NCBI GenBank assembly: GCA_034509425.1 | Contig: JAVTVJ010000376.1 | Coordinates: 62,001 to 126,000 of the forward strand | Direction of reading: 5' to 3' | Source of the DNA: Eopsaltria australis | Lineage: Eukaryota; Chordata; Aves; Passeriformes; Petroicidae | Length of the DNA stretch: 64,000 nt | Shown: in pieces, positions 1 to 9,700 of the stretch | Layout: each line of letters opens with the position of its first letter | Position numbering within the stretch: position 1 is the stretch's first letter | Program-made: the position numbers and the translations under genes | The notes under the pieces: model-generated | The model's input: the letters and a program-made list of their open reading frames with translations, nothing else | Databases searched by the model: none | Told to the model about the DNA's origin: nothing

Positions 1-3000
1 CATTTCAAAAATAAATACTTTGGAGCTGCAGATACCAGTGCTGCAGGAGAGGAGCCTCACTGCCATTTGATTACTGAACTTAACCTTGTTTTCTTCCCCC
101 TGCCAAACACTGTGCAGGAATCCAAGGCTGTGCCCCAATCCATCTCCCTTCCCCACCTGGATTTGCTCACCCCAGGGAGGGGATGCTCAGTTTTTGGGCT
201 GGGGGTGCAAAGACTTGGCGTTTTGGCTCCTTGGCTCCCTGGCACAGCCTGTGATGCAGTGGGGGGGATATGCTCAGCCCAGACCTGAAGTGCATTTTAT
301 CTGGCTTTATTGAGCTATTTATTTTATTTAACTCTTTATTTCACGTAACTCTATTTTATTTAGCTCTTTATTTTATTTAAGGCATTACAGCATCTCCGGG
401 CTCAGGGAATGGTACTTGGCCACCGAGTTTTGCAGTGAGCTGTTGCATATTTTCCCCTGGGTTTATGCAGTTCCTTTGCATTAAAAAGTGGGGAAATAAC
501 CCCCAAAAGCTGCAGTGAGAGCAGGGCAGGTGCCACCCCTGTCCCTGGAGGATTGGGTGGCTTTGGGGACCCCCTGCCCGCTTGGGTGACATCCCCCTGC
601 CAGCCTCAAATCCAAGGGTGGGATTTTCCCCCCCTCTCTCCTCATTTACAGAAGAAAGGGAAGTTTCCTTTGACCCTTTGGGGCCTTCAAGGGCAGGACT
701 TTTCAGCTCTTTTCTTTCCAGGGGCTTTGGCTGGGGGGGTGAAAGCCTTTGGCTGCTTTGTCTCCCACCCCTAGAGGGTCCCTGTCCCTTTGTCCCTGTC
801 CCAGCTGCTGCCCAGCTCACCTTCCTGGGGAGCTGCAGGACTTGGGGGATTTTTGGGGGGTTTTGGCAGAATGATTCTCCACCGAGTCTCTCTGTTGTTT
901 GGCTAAGAAAAAAGAGAATTTAAATACATTATCTAATTATTTCTGATTACTCCTGGGGGAGCTCTGATGGCAGCATCTTATTCTAGGTCGATGCTTTTTT
1001 TCCTTTGTTGCTGTCGCCTCGCCCTGACCTTTCAGGCCTCGGAGCAGGGAATTGGTTTGGAAAAGAGCAAACCTGCTTTTTTCTTTCCCCCAAAGCAGAT
1101 GAATGCAGAAACTGAGAATTCCCAAACTCTCCTGGAAGTTGTCTCAAATAACGGCTGCATTTTTTATGAACATCTTGTGACAAAGGCTATGACTTTACAA
1201 AAATCAGGCAGAGATGTACAAATTATCCTCCTGTATCCACGAGCTGGAAGAAGAGGCTGCCATCAGAAAACAAAATGATGTTTTGCATTAATGGTCACGT
1301 ATGTAAAATGTTCAAGGTGGGGAGTGTTTGTCTGGTTTTAATCCAGTTTTATCCAAGTTTTCCCATTTGGAGATGTCCAGTTGATGCTCTGTCACCTGTA
1401 GGACACTCCAACCCAAAAGGGACTGGATTTTTTGGGGTGTTGGTGATGCTGGAGGCTCCTCCTGCACCTTGGGACACAGCTCAGCTTGGGAGATGAGACT
1501 GGAAAAATACAGTTTTACATCTGTAATTGCAAAGGTCATTTCTCCTGCAGCGCAGCTCTTCCTGTGTCAGATGGGCTGTAGCCATTTCAAACCCTTCAAA
1601 AGGCACTTGGTGCTCTATTTAAAAGAAAAATAACCATATTTAATAGAGGGATTTTAAAGTTAGACATTATCAAGCTTTATTGCATTTGCTGTCTAATCAC
1701 AGTAGCTTTTTGTTGCTGTTTAGGGAATGTGAGGTTTGGTGGTGAGCAGGTTCTCAGCTTTCAAGGCTGTTTTATTTTATTTCTTTGTGATTTTGGGTTG
1801 AGTTTTGGGGGGCTTTTTTAAAACATTCTGGTCATAAAAAGGAAGGGGCAGAGGGAGGAAGAAGAAATAAAATTCCAGCAGTTCTGGCTGATGGTTTATT
1901 GGGGTGGTTTGGGTTTTGCAGCTTCATTGTGTGGCTTTGCTTGTGTTCCTTGATGCTCCTTCTAGACCAAACACTGTCACTTCCCCCCCAATTTCCCTTG
2001 GAGCTGCATTTTGGGAGGGATCAGTTGTGTGGAGCATCTTGGTTCAAACTCTCCTGGGAGGTTGTACATGAGATTTGCCAAATATTTGGGATGCTGGGGC
2101 ACTTTGGTGCTTCTCACTGGCTTAAACATACCCTAAACCAGCACCATTTGGTGTTTTTAGGGAGAGATGGGGGTTGCTCCTAACAAGCCTGTTTGTTTAT
2201 AGAGCAAGTTCTAAGCAATATTAATAATTGATATTTATTTTAAGTTTGGCTTGTTCTGTGCTACCCAGCTGTCCTTGGCTGGTCCCACACATCCTGCCCA
2301 GCTGGCTCCAAGCAGGTCCCTTCCAGGGTCTCTTCTCCAGCTCTAAGGGAGCCCTTCCTGGAAGAAAAGGGGAGGAAATCCTTCCCCCACTCATGTTCTT
2401 CCCATCACCATGGATGAGGCTTCCTCAGGTGCCCGAGCAGTGATGGTTTTTTCTGTAACTCAGGTTTTTCTCAGTAATTTTCACGGATCCACAGTGGATC
2501 TGTGTTTGCCAGGGCAATTTCCATCCCTCCTCCAGCAGAGATGGGTGGTGTCGTGGCTGGGAGAGGTTTTGGGCTCTCAGGCTTGGTTGTCGTGGTGTCA
2601 CCTCTGCCCTGCTCACAGGATGTCACCTTGGTCCCCTCTCAGTGCCTTCTCCTCCTCAGCAGCACCAGGCAGGGACCCCAGTGACCTCCTGTGGGGTTTG
2701 GATGGAGGTGTTGAGCATTCCCAAGGCAGGGAGCTCCTGGTGTGGGGGCAGTGAGGCTCTCCAGGCTCCGTGAGGCTGCAGCTCCTGTGGGATTCGGGGC
2801 AGAGGGGTTTGCAGCTGACCCCAGAGCTCAGCACTTCCCTGCCCTGGGCTTGAACTTAATGCACCAAAGCTCCCTGTGGATGTGGAAGTGGAGCTGTGAG
2901 CAGGATCAGGAGGGAAGGGTCAGGCTGGAGCATCACCGGCCCCGTGCTCCCTGCAGTTATCCTGCACTAGGGATGGGCTCACCTCTCCTCGCTGGGATTT

Positions 3001-3440
3001 TAACTCCGTGTGCCCGTCCCAGCGCAGCAATTGAACCAAATCCGGGGCCAATGGCACGAGGAAAAACGCTCCGGGCAAGGGAGAAAGAAGCAAAAGGGAG
3101 GCCCCACCCTCTTTCCCAGAAAAAAGCACCAAACATGCTCAATAAATGCGAAGGTAATTTAAAATCTGAATCCAGGAGACAATGTGACTGGGATTTCATT
3201 ACTTAAGCAAATGGATTTGCTTTTAGTGGATTCAGCCACAGACTGAAAGAAGCTTTCCCCAAGGGGTAAACATTTTTCCTGCATTTGAAAGGCTTTCTTG
3301 TATTGGGGAGGGGGAGCTGGGGGGGGGTAGGAAGCAGGACTGTGGCTGCTCAAGGAGCACCTTTATTTTGGACTGATTTGGGCATTCCCAAAGCTGTGCT
3401 TTGGGGCAGATGGTTTTGGGGAGTTTTTAGGGTGGGTTGC
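1..3440. other. Upstream or 5'-intronic DNA, no gene recognised
   Basis: I find no exon of a known protein here on either strand. The short open frames are unrelated to known families and have no splice-consistent partners. The text is typical bird noncoding DNA rich in G/T runs. At about 304-380 there is a degenerate T/A-rich repeat of TATTTTATTTA and CTCTTTAT words. If the main NACC2 promoter lies upstream of this window, as is possible for a gene with a long first intron in mammals, this stretch would be NACC2 intron; otherwise it is intergenic. Confidence 0.5.
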
Positions 3441-3449
3441 TGGGCCAAG

Positions 3450-3838
3450 TGGGAGGATGCTGGACCAGGCAGGAGGATGCTGGAGGATGCAGAGGATGTT
3501 GGGGGGGATGCAGGGGATATTGGGGTGGATGCAGGAGGATGCAGGGGACATGCTAAGGATGCTGGAGGGATGCAGGACGATGCTGGGGGCATTTTGGGGT
3601 AATGCAGGAGAATGTTGAGGGCGTGCAGGGGGTGATGCAGGAGGATGCTGGGGGGATGTGATGGGATGCAGGAGGATGCTCAGGATGCAGGAGGATGCTG
3701 GGGGGTGCAGGAGGATGCTGGGGGGTGCAGGAGGATGCTGAAGGGTGCAGGAGGATGCTGGGGGGTGCAGGAGGATGCTGGGGGGTGCAGGAGGATGCTG
3801 GGGGGATGCAGGAGGATGCTGGGGGGATGCAGGGGGTG
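3450..3838. repeat. 20-bp minisatellite, unit GTGCAGGAGGATGCTGGGGG
   Basis: Tandem units of 20 bp follow one another, near-perfect between about 3690 and 3830 and degenerate from 3450. The array is G-rich on the + strand and C-rich on the - strand. Because 20 is not a multiple of three, it stays open in several frames and gives spurious low-complexity peptides on both strands (GGCWGVQED-like and HPPASS-like). I regard it as noncoding. Confidence 0.9.
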
Positions 3839-3919
3839 CTCACCACCCCTGCTCTGTGCCTTCCCCTGGCCGCAGGAGTTAACCAGCAGCAGTGCCAGCT
3901 CTGCAGACTGTTTGGAATA

Positions 3920-4340
3920 GTTTAAATGCTTTGACACTCTGGATGTACTAGATGGCAGGGGAGGCAGTTTACAGCGTAATTCATATGCAAAACTGCACTA
4001 TAAATTTAAAACCTGTCTCAGTTGCCGTGGCACCACTAAGCATTTCATCAGCATACAGTACAGTATTTCTGCCATCTTTGTTTGCATTGCAGTGACTCAT
4101 CAAAAGTCTGTCTTGTACCAACACTGAGAGCATTCCTCTGGCACTGATATTTCTCTGTTTTTAAAGCTTCGGTTTGAAACTGGCATTTACTTCAGGTCCC
4201 TAATCAAAGGGCTCTATTCATTGCAGAGAGCAGCCTGAATGTTAATCTGCATCCGGCCTATTCATTTAGATGCTGTGCGCTGCCGGGGAGATTTGACTTG
4301 GTAAAAGCTTGAGCTCCAGCAGATACAAACCCAGGGCTTG
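3920..4340. promoter_or_regulatory. AT-rich conserved-looking block upstream of the NACC2 promoter candidate
   Basis: A sharp change from GC-rich minisatellite to balanced, non-repetitive sequence with many motif-like words. An octamer-type ATGCAAA lies at 3985-3991, a TATAAATTT string near 3999, and a perfect AP-1 site TGACTCA at 4093-4099. There is no open frame of note. The composition and lack of simple repeats resemble a conserved noncoding element, but conservation cannot be measured here. Its position just 5' of the CpG-rich segment suggests a NACC2 enhancer or distal promoter. Confidence 0.4.
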
Positions 4341-4432
4341 ATACTATATTTTATTTTCCCCCTCCCCCGAGCTCTCGGCGGTCGGGGGACGGGAGCCCCT
4401 CGGCAGCGGCCGCGCCGGGGACGCTGCTCAAG
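4341..4432 (+). promoter_or_regulatory. Candidate NACC2 promoter and noncoding first exon
   Basis: A TATA-like TATATTTTA at 4345-4353 is followed by a C-rich initiator-like stretch and then a short CpG-dense segment. That segment ends in CTCAAG followed by GTACGT at 4433, a near-perfect splice donor. A transcript starting near 4375 would give a noncoding exon of roughly 55-60 nt that could splice to the acceptor at 5855-5856. This is inference: the donor and TATA-like string are seen, the transcript is not. A further donor-like AAAAG/GTACAG near 4992 could serve an alternative first exon. Confidence 0.4.
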
Positions 4433-5856
4433 GTACGTTCGCTCCCGGCCGGGCGAAGGCACCGCGAACTTCCTCGCTTGGAAGAATTTTTTTTTTCTTT
4501 TTTTTTCTTTTTTTTTTTTTTAACCATGCAGATACAATTAAATTGGCTCCGAGTGTGTTCCCTTTTCTTCCTGTTACCCCGTGGCCTTGCAGATAGGACT
4601 TTTTTTTTTTTTTTTTCTTCTCCTTCTTTCCCCTCAGCAATGGGAACAGAGCAGCTCTTTGTGGGTTATTATTTTCTTTCCAGAGATTTTTTTTTTTAAT
4701 CTTTCTCAGATAAACTTCTATTTCTCCCCCCCCCCCCCTTTTTTTTTCTTAAAAAAAATATCGTTCTTCTGAGCTTTCAGTATTAGTTAACCGTAGTTTT
4801 TCTTCAGTAGGATTTTAAATCTCCTGGACTCTTTGGGGAGAGAGCACGGGGGGGGTCTGGGCTCGGTGAATCCGCAGTGATTTGCTCCGCTGGAGTTTCA
4901 GCTGCACCAGCAGCGCTACCTGCTCCGGCTCTTCCAACGCCAGGCTCCTTTTTTTGGGAGGTGCAAGCGGGAATTCTGCCCATGGCCAAAAAGGTACAGC
5001 TGGCCCTGCACGGAGAGCGGCCGTGCGGGATGCGGAGCCGCAGCCTCCAGCCCGGGCTCGCTCGGAGGGTCCTCGCTGCCGGTACCGGGGGCACCGGGCT
5101 GGGGCTGGGGGGCTCTGCCTGCACCAGGGGCTGGGCTGGGGCTCCCCCTGCCCCGCTCGGGATCTGGGGGAGGAAAATCAGAAGACAACTTGGTAGGCGG
5201 CTCGCTGCGGCAGGCACGTTGGTTTGTTTTATTGGGGCTCAAATATCTGGCTTAATTTGGAGATAAGCCTCGTTTTGTTGGAGGATAAATCTGTTGAGAA
5301 GGGGTTTAACTGTTGAAATGCTCCCTCTTTCTGGTGCAAATGGGAAGATTGCTTTTCAAAGTGCTTTTTCCTGGGAGCTCTCGCTCTGGCAGAATCCTGT
5401 ATTTATTTCGGGCAGAATGGCACATTGTTTTATAAATATCTTTTCTGTAGTTTCAACATAGCTGCTGGTTGTTGTGTTTCTTATATAATGCTGCCGAGAT
5501 CTGTCTGACTGCCTTTCGTTTGCTTTACTGTTCTCTCCCATTATCGTTCACATTTTTCCTGCATAAAGTAAAAAACCCCCGGGGGAATAAATCAGTGGTG
5601 CTTATTTAAACAGACCACAACTTGAAGGAAATACTTGCATTTTTGGAATATCCTTTGCCATCCACCAATAGCATTCCCAACGTCGCTCCAAACCATCGAT
5701 AAGTAATTTTTATAAGCGATTGCTTTTCCACGTTGGCTCTCAGAGCTGGGCTTGGAGCCTTTGGTGTCGGGCGAGGTGGGTTCCTGTGCTCCTGCCTGCC
5801 TTGGCGAACCATCTAAAAACGCTGTTCCTCTCTCCCCTGCCTTCTCCGTTTTTCAG
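4433..5856 (+). other. Candidate NACC2 5' intron with GC-rich segment
   Basis: Contains long T homopolymer runs (about 4487-4521, 4600-4616), a C8-10/T run near 4727-4748, and a CpG-rich stretch at about 4840-5200. From 5260 to 5850 the DNA becomes AT-rich and conserved-looking. It ends with a polypyrimidine tract and TTTCAG at 5851-5856, immediately before the exon that carries the NACC2 start codon. No protein-coding exon was recognised. The 4840-5200 segment has open frames on both strands, which I attribute to GC content. Confidence 0.45.
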
Positions 5857-5918
5857 ATGTGCCCTACTTTGGATATTCCTGCATTGAATGTCTGAGGAGC
5901 TCCAGCCGATCCTGAGCC
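5857..5918 (+). other. NACC2 5' UTR part of first coding exon, with two uORFs
   Basis: The exon begins after TTTCAG at 5851-5856. Its first three bases are an ATG opening a 12-codon uORF that stops at 5893-5895 (TGA). A second ATG at 5888 overlaps the end of the first uORF and opens a 77-codon frame running to 6121, past the NACC2 ATG at 5919 in another frame. The second ATG has a weak context (T at -3). The real start has G at -3. If spliced to the exon ending at 4432, the first uORF ATG would have A at -3. Such a layout would be expected to lower NACC2 translation. Confidence 0.6.
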
Positions 5919-6121
5919 ATGTCGCAGATGTTGCACATAGAGATCCCCAACTTCGGGAACACCGTTCTGGGCTGCCTGAACGAGCAGCGGCTGCTGGGGC
6001 TGTACTGCGATGTCTCCATCGTGGTGAAGGGCCAGGCCTTCAAGGCTCACCGGGCAGTGCTGGCCGCCAGCAGCCTCTACTTCCGAGACTTGTTCAGTGG
6101 GAACAGCAAAAACGCCTTTGA
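5888..6121 (+). CDS. Overlapping upstream ORF of NACC2 (77 codons, speculative)
   Basis: ATG at 5888, stop just after codon 77; the frame is shifted relative to NACC2 and overlaps the first about 68 codons of the BTB-coding sequence. The predicted peptide is Leu/Arg/Gly-rich and matches no family I know. Openness can be explained by GC-rich codons in the other frame, so it may have only a regulatory role (start-site competition) or none. Reported because its ATG is within the predicted mature mRNA, 31 nt before the main start. Confidence 0.2.
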   Translation: MSEELQPILSHVADVAHRDPQLREHRSGLPERAAAAGAVLRCLHRGEGPGLQGSPGSAGRQQPLLPRLVQWEQQKRL

Positions 6122-6780
6122 GCTGCCGGGGACCGTCCCCCCCGCCTGCTTCCAGCAGATCCTGTCCTTCTGCTACACCGGCAAGCTGACCATGGCGGCC
6201 AGCGAGCAGCTGGTGGTGATGTACACGGCGGGCTTCCTGCAGATCCAGCACATCGTGGAGAAAGGCACGGACTTGATGTTCAAGGTCAGCTCTCCCCACT
6301 GTGACTCTCAGACCACCATGATCGAAGACCCCAGCTCGGAGCCGCAGAGCCCCTGCAACCAGCTGCAGTCGGCCTCGGCGCCCTACGTCATGTCCCCCTC
6401 CATGCCCATCCCGCTCCTCACGCGCGTCAAACACGAGAACCTGGAGCTGCAGGCCCTGCCCGGCCTGCCCGGCAAGCGGCCCCTCGAGCCCGGCGCCCGG
6501 GACGGGCCCGGCGGCGCCGGCGGCGCCAACGCGGGGCCCCTGAAGCTGTCGCGCGTCTCCTACTACGGCGTGCCCAACCTGGCCACGCTGATCCCCAACG
6601 TGCAGCAGGTGCAGTACTCGCAGGGGGAGCGCACCAGCCCCGGCGCCAGCAGCATCCCCACCACCGACAGCCCCACCTCCTACCACAACGAGGAGGACGA
6701 GGAGGACGACGAGGCCTACGACACCATGGTGGAGGAGCAGTACGGGCAGATGTACATCAAGTCATCGGGAGGCTACTCTG
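5919..6780 (+). CDS. NACC2 coding exon 1 (residues 1-287, BTB domain and linker)
   Basis: Carries the whole BTB domain and the acidic segment. It ends ...GGCTACTCTG followed by the donor GTAATG at 6781, leaving one base of codon 288 (phase 1). GC-rich at third positions, with a Gly/Ala-rich insertion around residues 195-206 where mammals differ in length. Confidence 0.96.
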
Positions 6781-9700
6781 GTAATGGATGTCTCTCTCGT
6801 TGGGTTTTCTGTTCCCTCTCGGTGGTTGTGGGGTCCTCGTCCAGTCAACGTGGGCAGTTTTGGGTTGTTCGTTGGGTTTTTGTCTTTGGGGGTTTCATTT
6901 GTTGGGTTTTGCCCGCGTGGTGGGCTTGGCGCTGGTGTCCAGGTGTGGCATGGCCATCGCTCCACAGCTGGGAGATTCCTTAGATGAGAGGCTGCATCAT
7001 CCACCAGGATCAGCTCAGCCCTTCACTTTTTGGCTGAGGCTGCCAAGGAGGAGCCTGGTGGCTGCATGAGCCCTGTGGTGGTGACATCCATGCCCAGGTG
7101 ATGGCTGAGCTCACCTGCTGTGGGTCATCCGTGGCAAGGGAAGCACCAGCCCTTCTGGCCCGGGGTGAGGTCACTTTGGGAGTTGTCTTCTGTCCTGGGT
7201 TTTTAGAATAAGACTTTCTAAAAAGTGATGAGCATGTGGCATTTGGAGGAAGGGAGAAAAACATCAACTAAATAATTTTCGTAGAAGTTAATTAGGAATA
7301 TCTGCAAAAGGAAGAAAAGAAGGACTTGAATCCCCACTGCCTGAAGTGCCTCTCCCTCCTTTGCCAGCCTTGTCCCACACATCACTGCGAGAAAGGGAAA
7401 ATCAGTTTGGGGCTTGATGTTATTTTATTTCCCCATTAGAAACCCAGTGCCCAGAACTGAGTAAAATCCCTCTCCCGCCCTTCCAGAATTTGGGATTAAG
7501 GGATGAGTGCGAATCCCTGGATGGGCCTCAGACAGAGGAGGCAGCTTCACCTTGATGGTGCTTGGCTGGGAGCTGCTGCTCGGCCCCCAGGTGGGCACAG
7601 GGACACGAGAGGCCCCTTCCCTCCCATTTCCTTGGACGCTCAACCCCTTTCCCTGGGCACCTTGCCCCTCCTGACCCTCCTGAGGAGCCAGGACAGGTGG
7701 GGTGCAGATCCAGGGGCGCATTTCCAGAGGGGAGATGCCCGCACAGATGGAGCTGGCAGCATCCCACATGGAAGCTCAGCCTCTCAGTGGCCTCCCCGTG
7801 GGAGCTGCAGGTGTTTGTGGCAGCAGCTTTGATCCTCAGGGGCTCCCCAGGGAGGGACATCTTCCCTCTGGCTCCGGCTGCACGCAGCTCCCCTCGCCTG
7901 GAGCTGCTTTCCCTGCTCTGGCTCCTCAGTTGCTGCACTAACGTTGCAAATATTTTAACTCTGGGTTGTTGATGCTCTTTCCTCAAAGCCATTTCATTTT
8001 ATTCTTCACCAAGGAACAAGATTTGGCAAATAGGACAATTTTTGTTACCTAAAGCCAGGCTTCCTTAGTACTGAGAATGGGCTCAAGCTTGCACACTGTC
8101 CCATCCCATCCCATCCCATCCCATCCCATCCCATCCCATCCCATCCCATCCCATCCCATCCCCTCCCAAGGAACAGGAGCTCAACATCTTCTTGGCACGT
8201 TCCCCTGCCAGACAGCAAGCAGATAAGCAGCGTTTTCCAAGGTTTTTTCCAGCAAGCCATGTGAAAAAGGGGGGATACACAACAGTGTTACTATTTTAAT
8301 GTTAGAAATATTTGCTGGGAAAAGTGGACAAGCAGTTGTAGGAAATGAGTCTCAGGAGCCTGAGTGCTCTGCCTGCCCTGCTTCAGGTGCCAGTGGTTGG
8401 GATGGGGCACGTGAGGAGTGGGATCAGGGGTGGGGACAAGGTCAAGGTTTCCTCCATGGGTGCTGTTAGAGCCAGACTGAGCAGGAATTGTGCTGTTGCT
8501 CACCTGATTTGGGTTTATTTTGCTTTTCCCCACTGTGGAGCCTGTGGTGAGTGATGTGGGTTTGCCTCCAGCGTTATTCCTGGGAGCAGTGGGATCGTGC
8601 CCTTGGACAGTGTTTTCCATCCCTGGCACGGGGCCAGTTCCTGCAGAAACAGAACAAAACCAATTCAGAAGGCAAGGGCAGGACCAGCCCTAGGATGGTG
8701 CAGGCAGCAGCTCTGTCCCTAATCCTTGTGGGGCAGGAGTCATCCCAGTGGGAAAACTGAAAACCTGAGCAGCTTTTTCAGGTGTCACTGGAGCTGCTGC
8801 TGCCCTTGTGCCAGAGCTGGGCATCCCACAGCCAAGTTTTCCTGCTTGTTTTCTGTAGGGAGAACCAGGTGGTGATGCCAAGGCTGTGCAGGGAGGAGGC
8901 AGCTTGGAAGGCTCTAAATATCCCACATTTCTGCTAAAATTCCTCTTCCGCACCCGCACCTTTCAGGGGAGTTTCCTGTTTGAAATAAGCCAGCTATAGG
9001 TATCAGGCTTCCTGGAAAAGAGGACACCCAAGAAAGAGATTACAAGGAGTAAAACCTAAAGCTGTTCCATTATGGTTTGGGCTTGAAGAGAGCTAACTGT
9101 GTTTTAATTACTCGGGATAAAGTGTCCCCTCAAAAGGTGCGGAATAATGAAAGCGTAAGATGGAAGAGAGAAGGCAGCTAATCCTGCTCCTGGCATGGAG
9201 ATCCCGACAGCCTCACAAAGGCCTGGGGGAGGGGGGAGCCCTCTAAAATAGGGATTGCCAAGGTTTCCAAGAGCCCTGTTTGTGAAAACAAAAACAAAGC
9301 CAAAGCGGAGCAGAGCAGGCGAAGCCCTGAATTTCAGAGAGGGTTGCTGGGGTTTTTTTTTCCCTTCTTTTCCTCAACTTTTTCATTCCCCATCTGAAGC
9401 GTTGGTGCTGGTGAGGGTGTGGTGGGATGCTGGTGGCTGATGCTCGTCACTTGCCTTCAGCATCACCCACCACCTTTGGAAGGGTCACCAATCCTCTTCT
9501 TGCCCCAAGGGTGGGGGTTTTTAATTTATTTTCTTCACCCCTCTTTGTAGTCAGAATCGTTCCAAATGTCCAAAGCTGGATCAGAGCCACTCCTCCAAAT
9601 CAGAGAATCGTTAAGGTCGGAAAAGGCCTCCAAGACCAAACTTTGACCAAACACCACCAAGAGCACTGAGTGCCACATCCCGTCATTCCTTGGACACTCC

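Noticed and set aside
3553..3937. Cys/Pro/Ser/His repeat peptides resembling keratin-associated proteins, minus strand
   Set aside because: Product of the 20-bp minisatellite; all frames look alike.
5853..6686. 277-codon open frame on the minus strand opposite NACC2 exon 1
   Set aside because: Antisense shadow of a GC-rich, highly conserved coding exon. The peptide is Gly/Ala/Val/His-rich without a domain.
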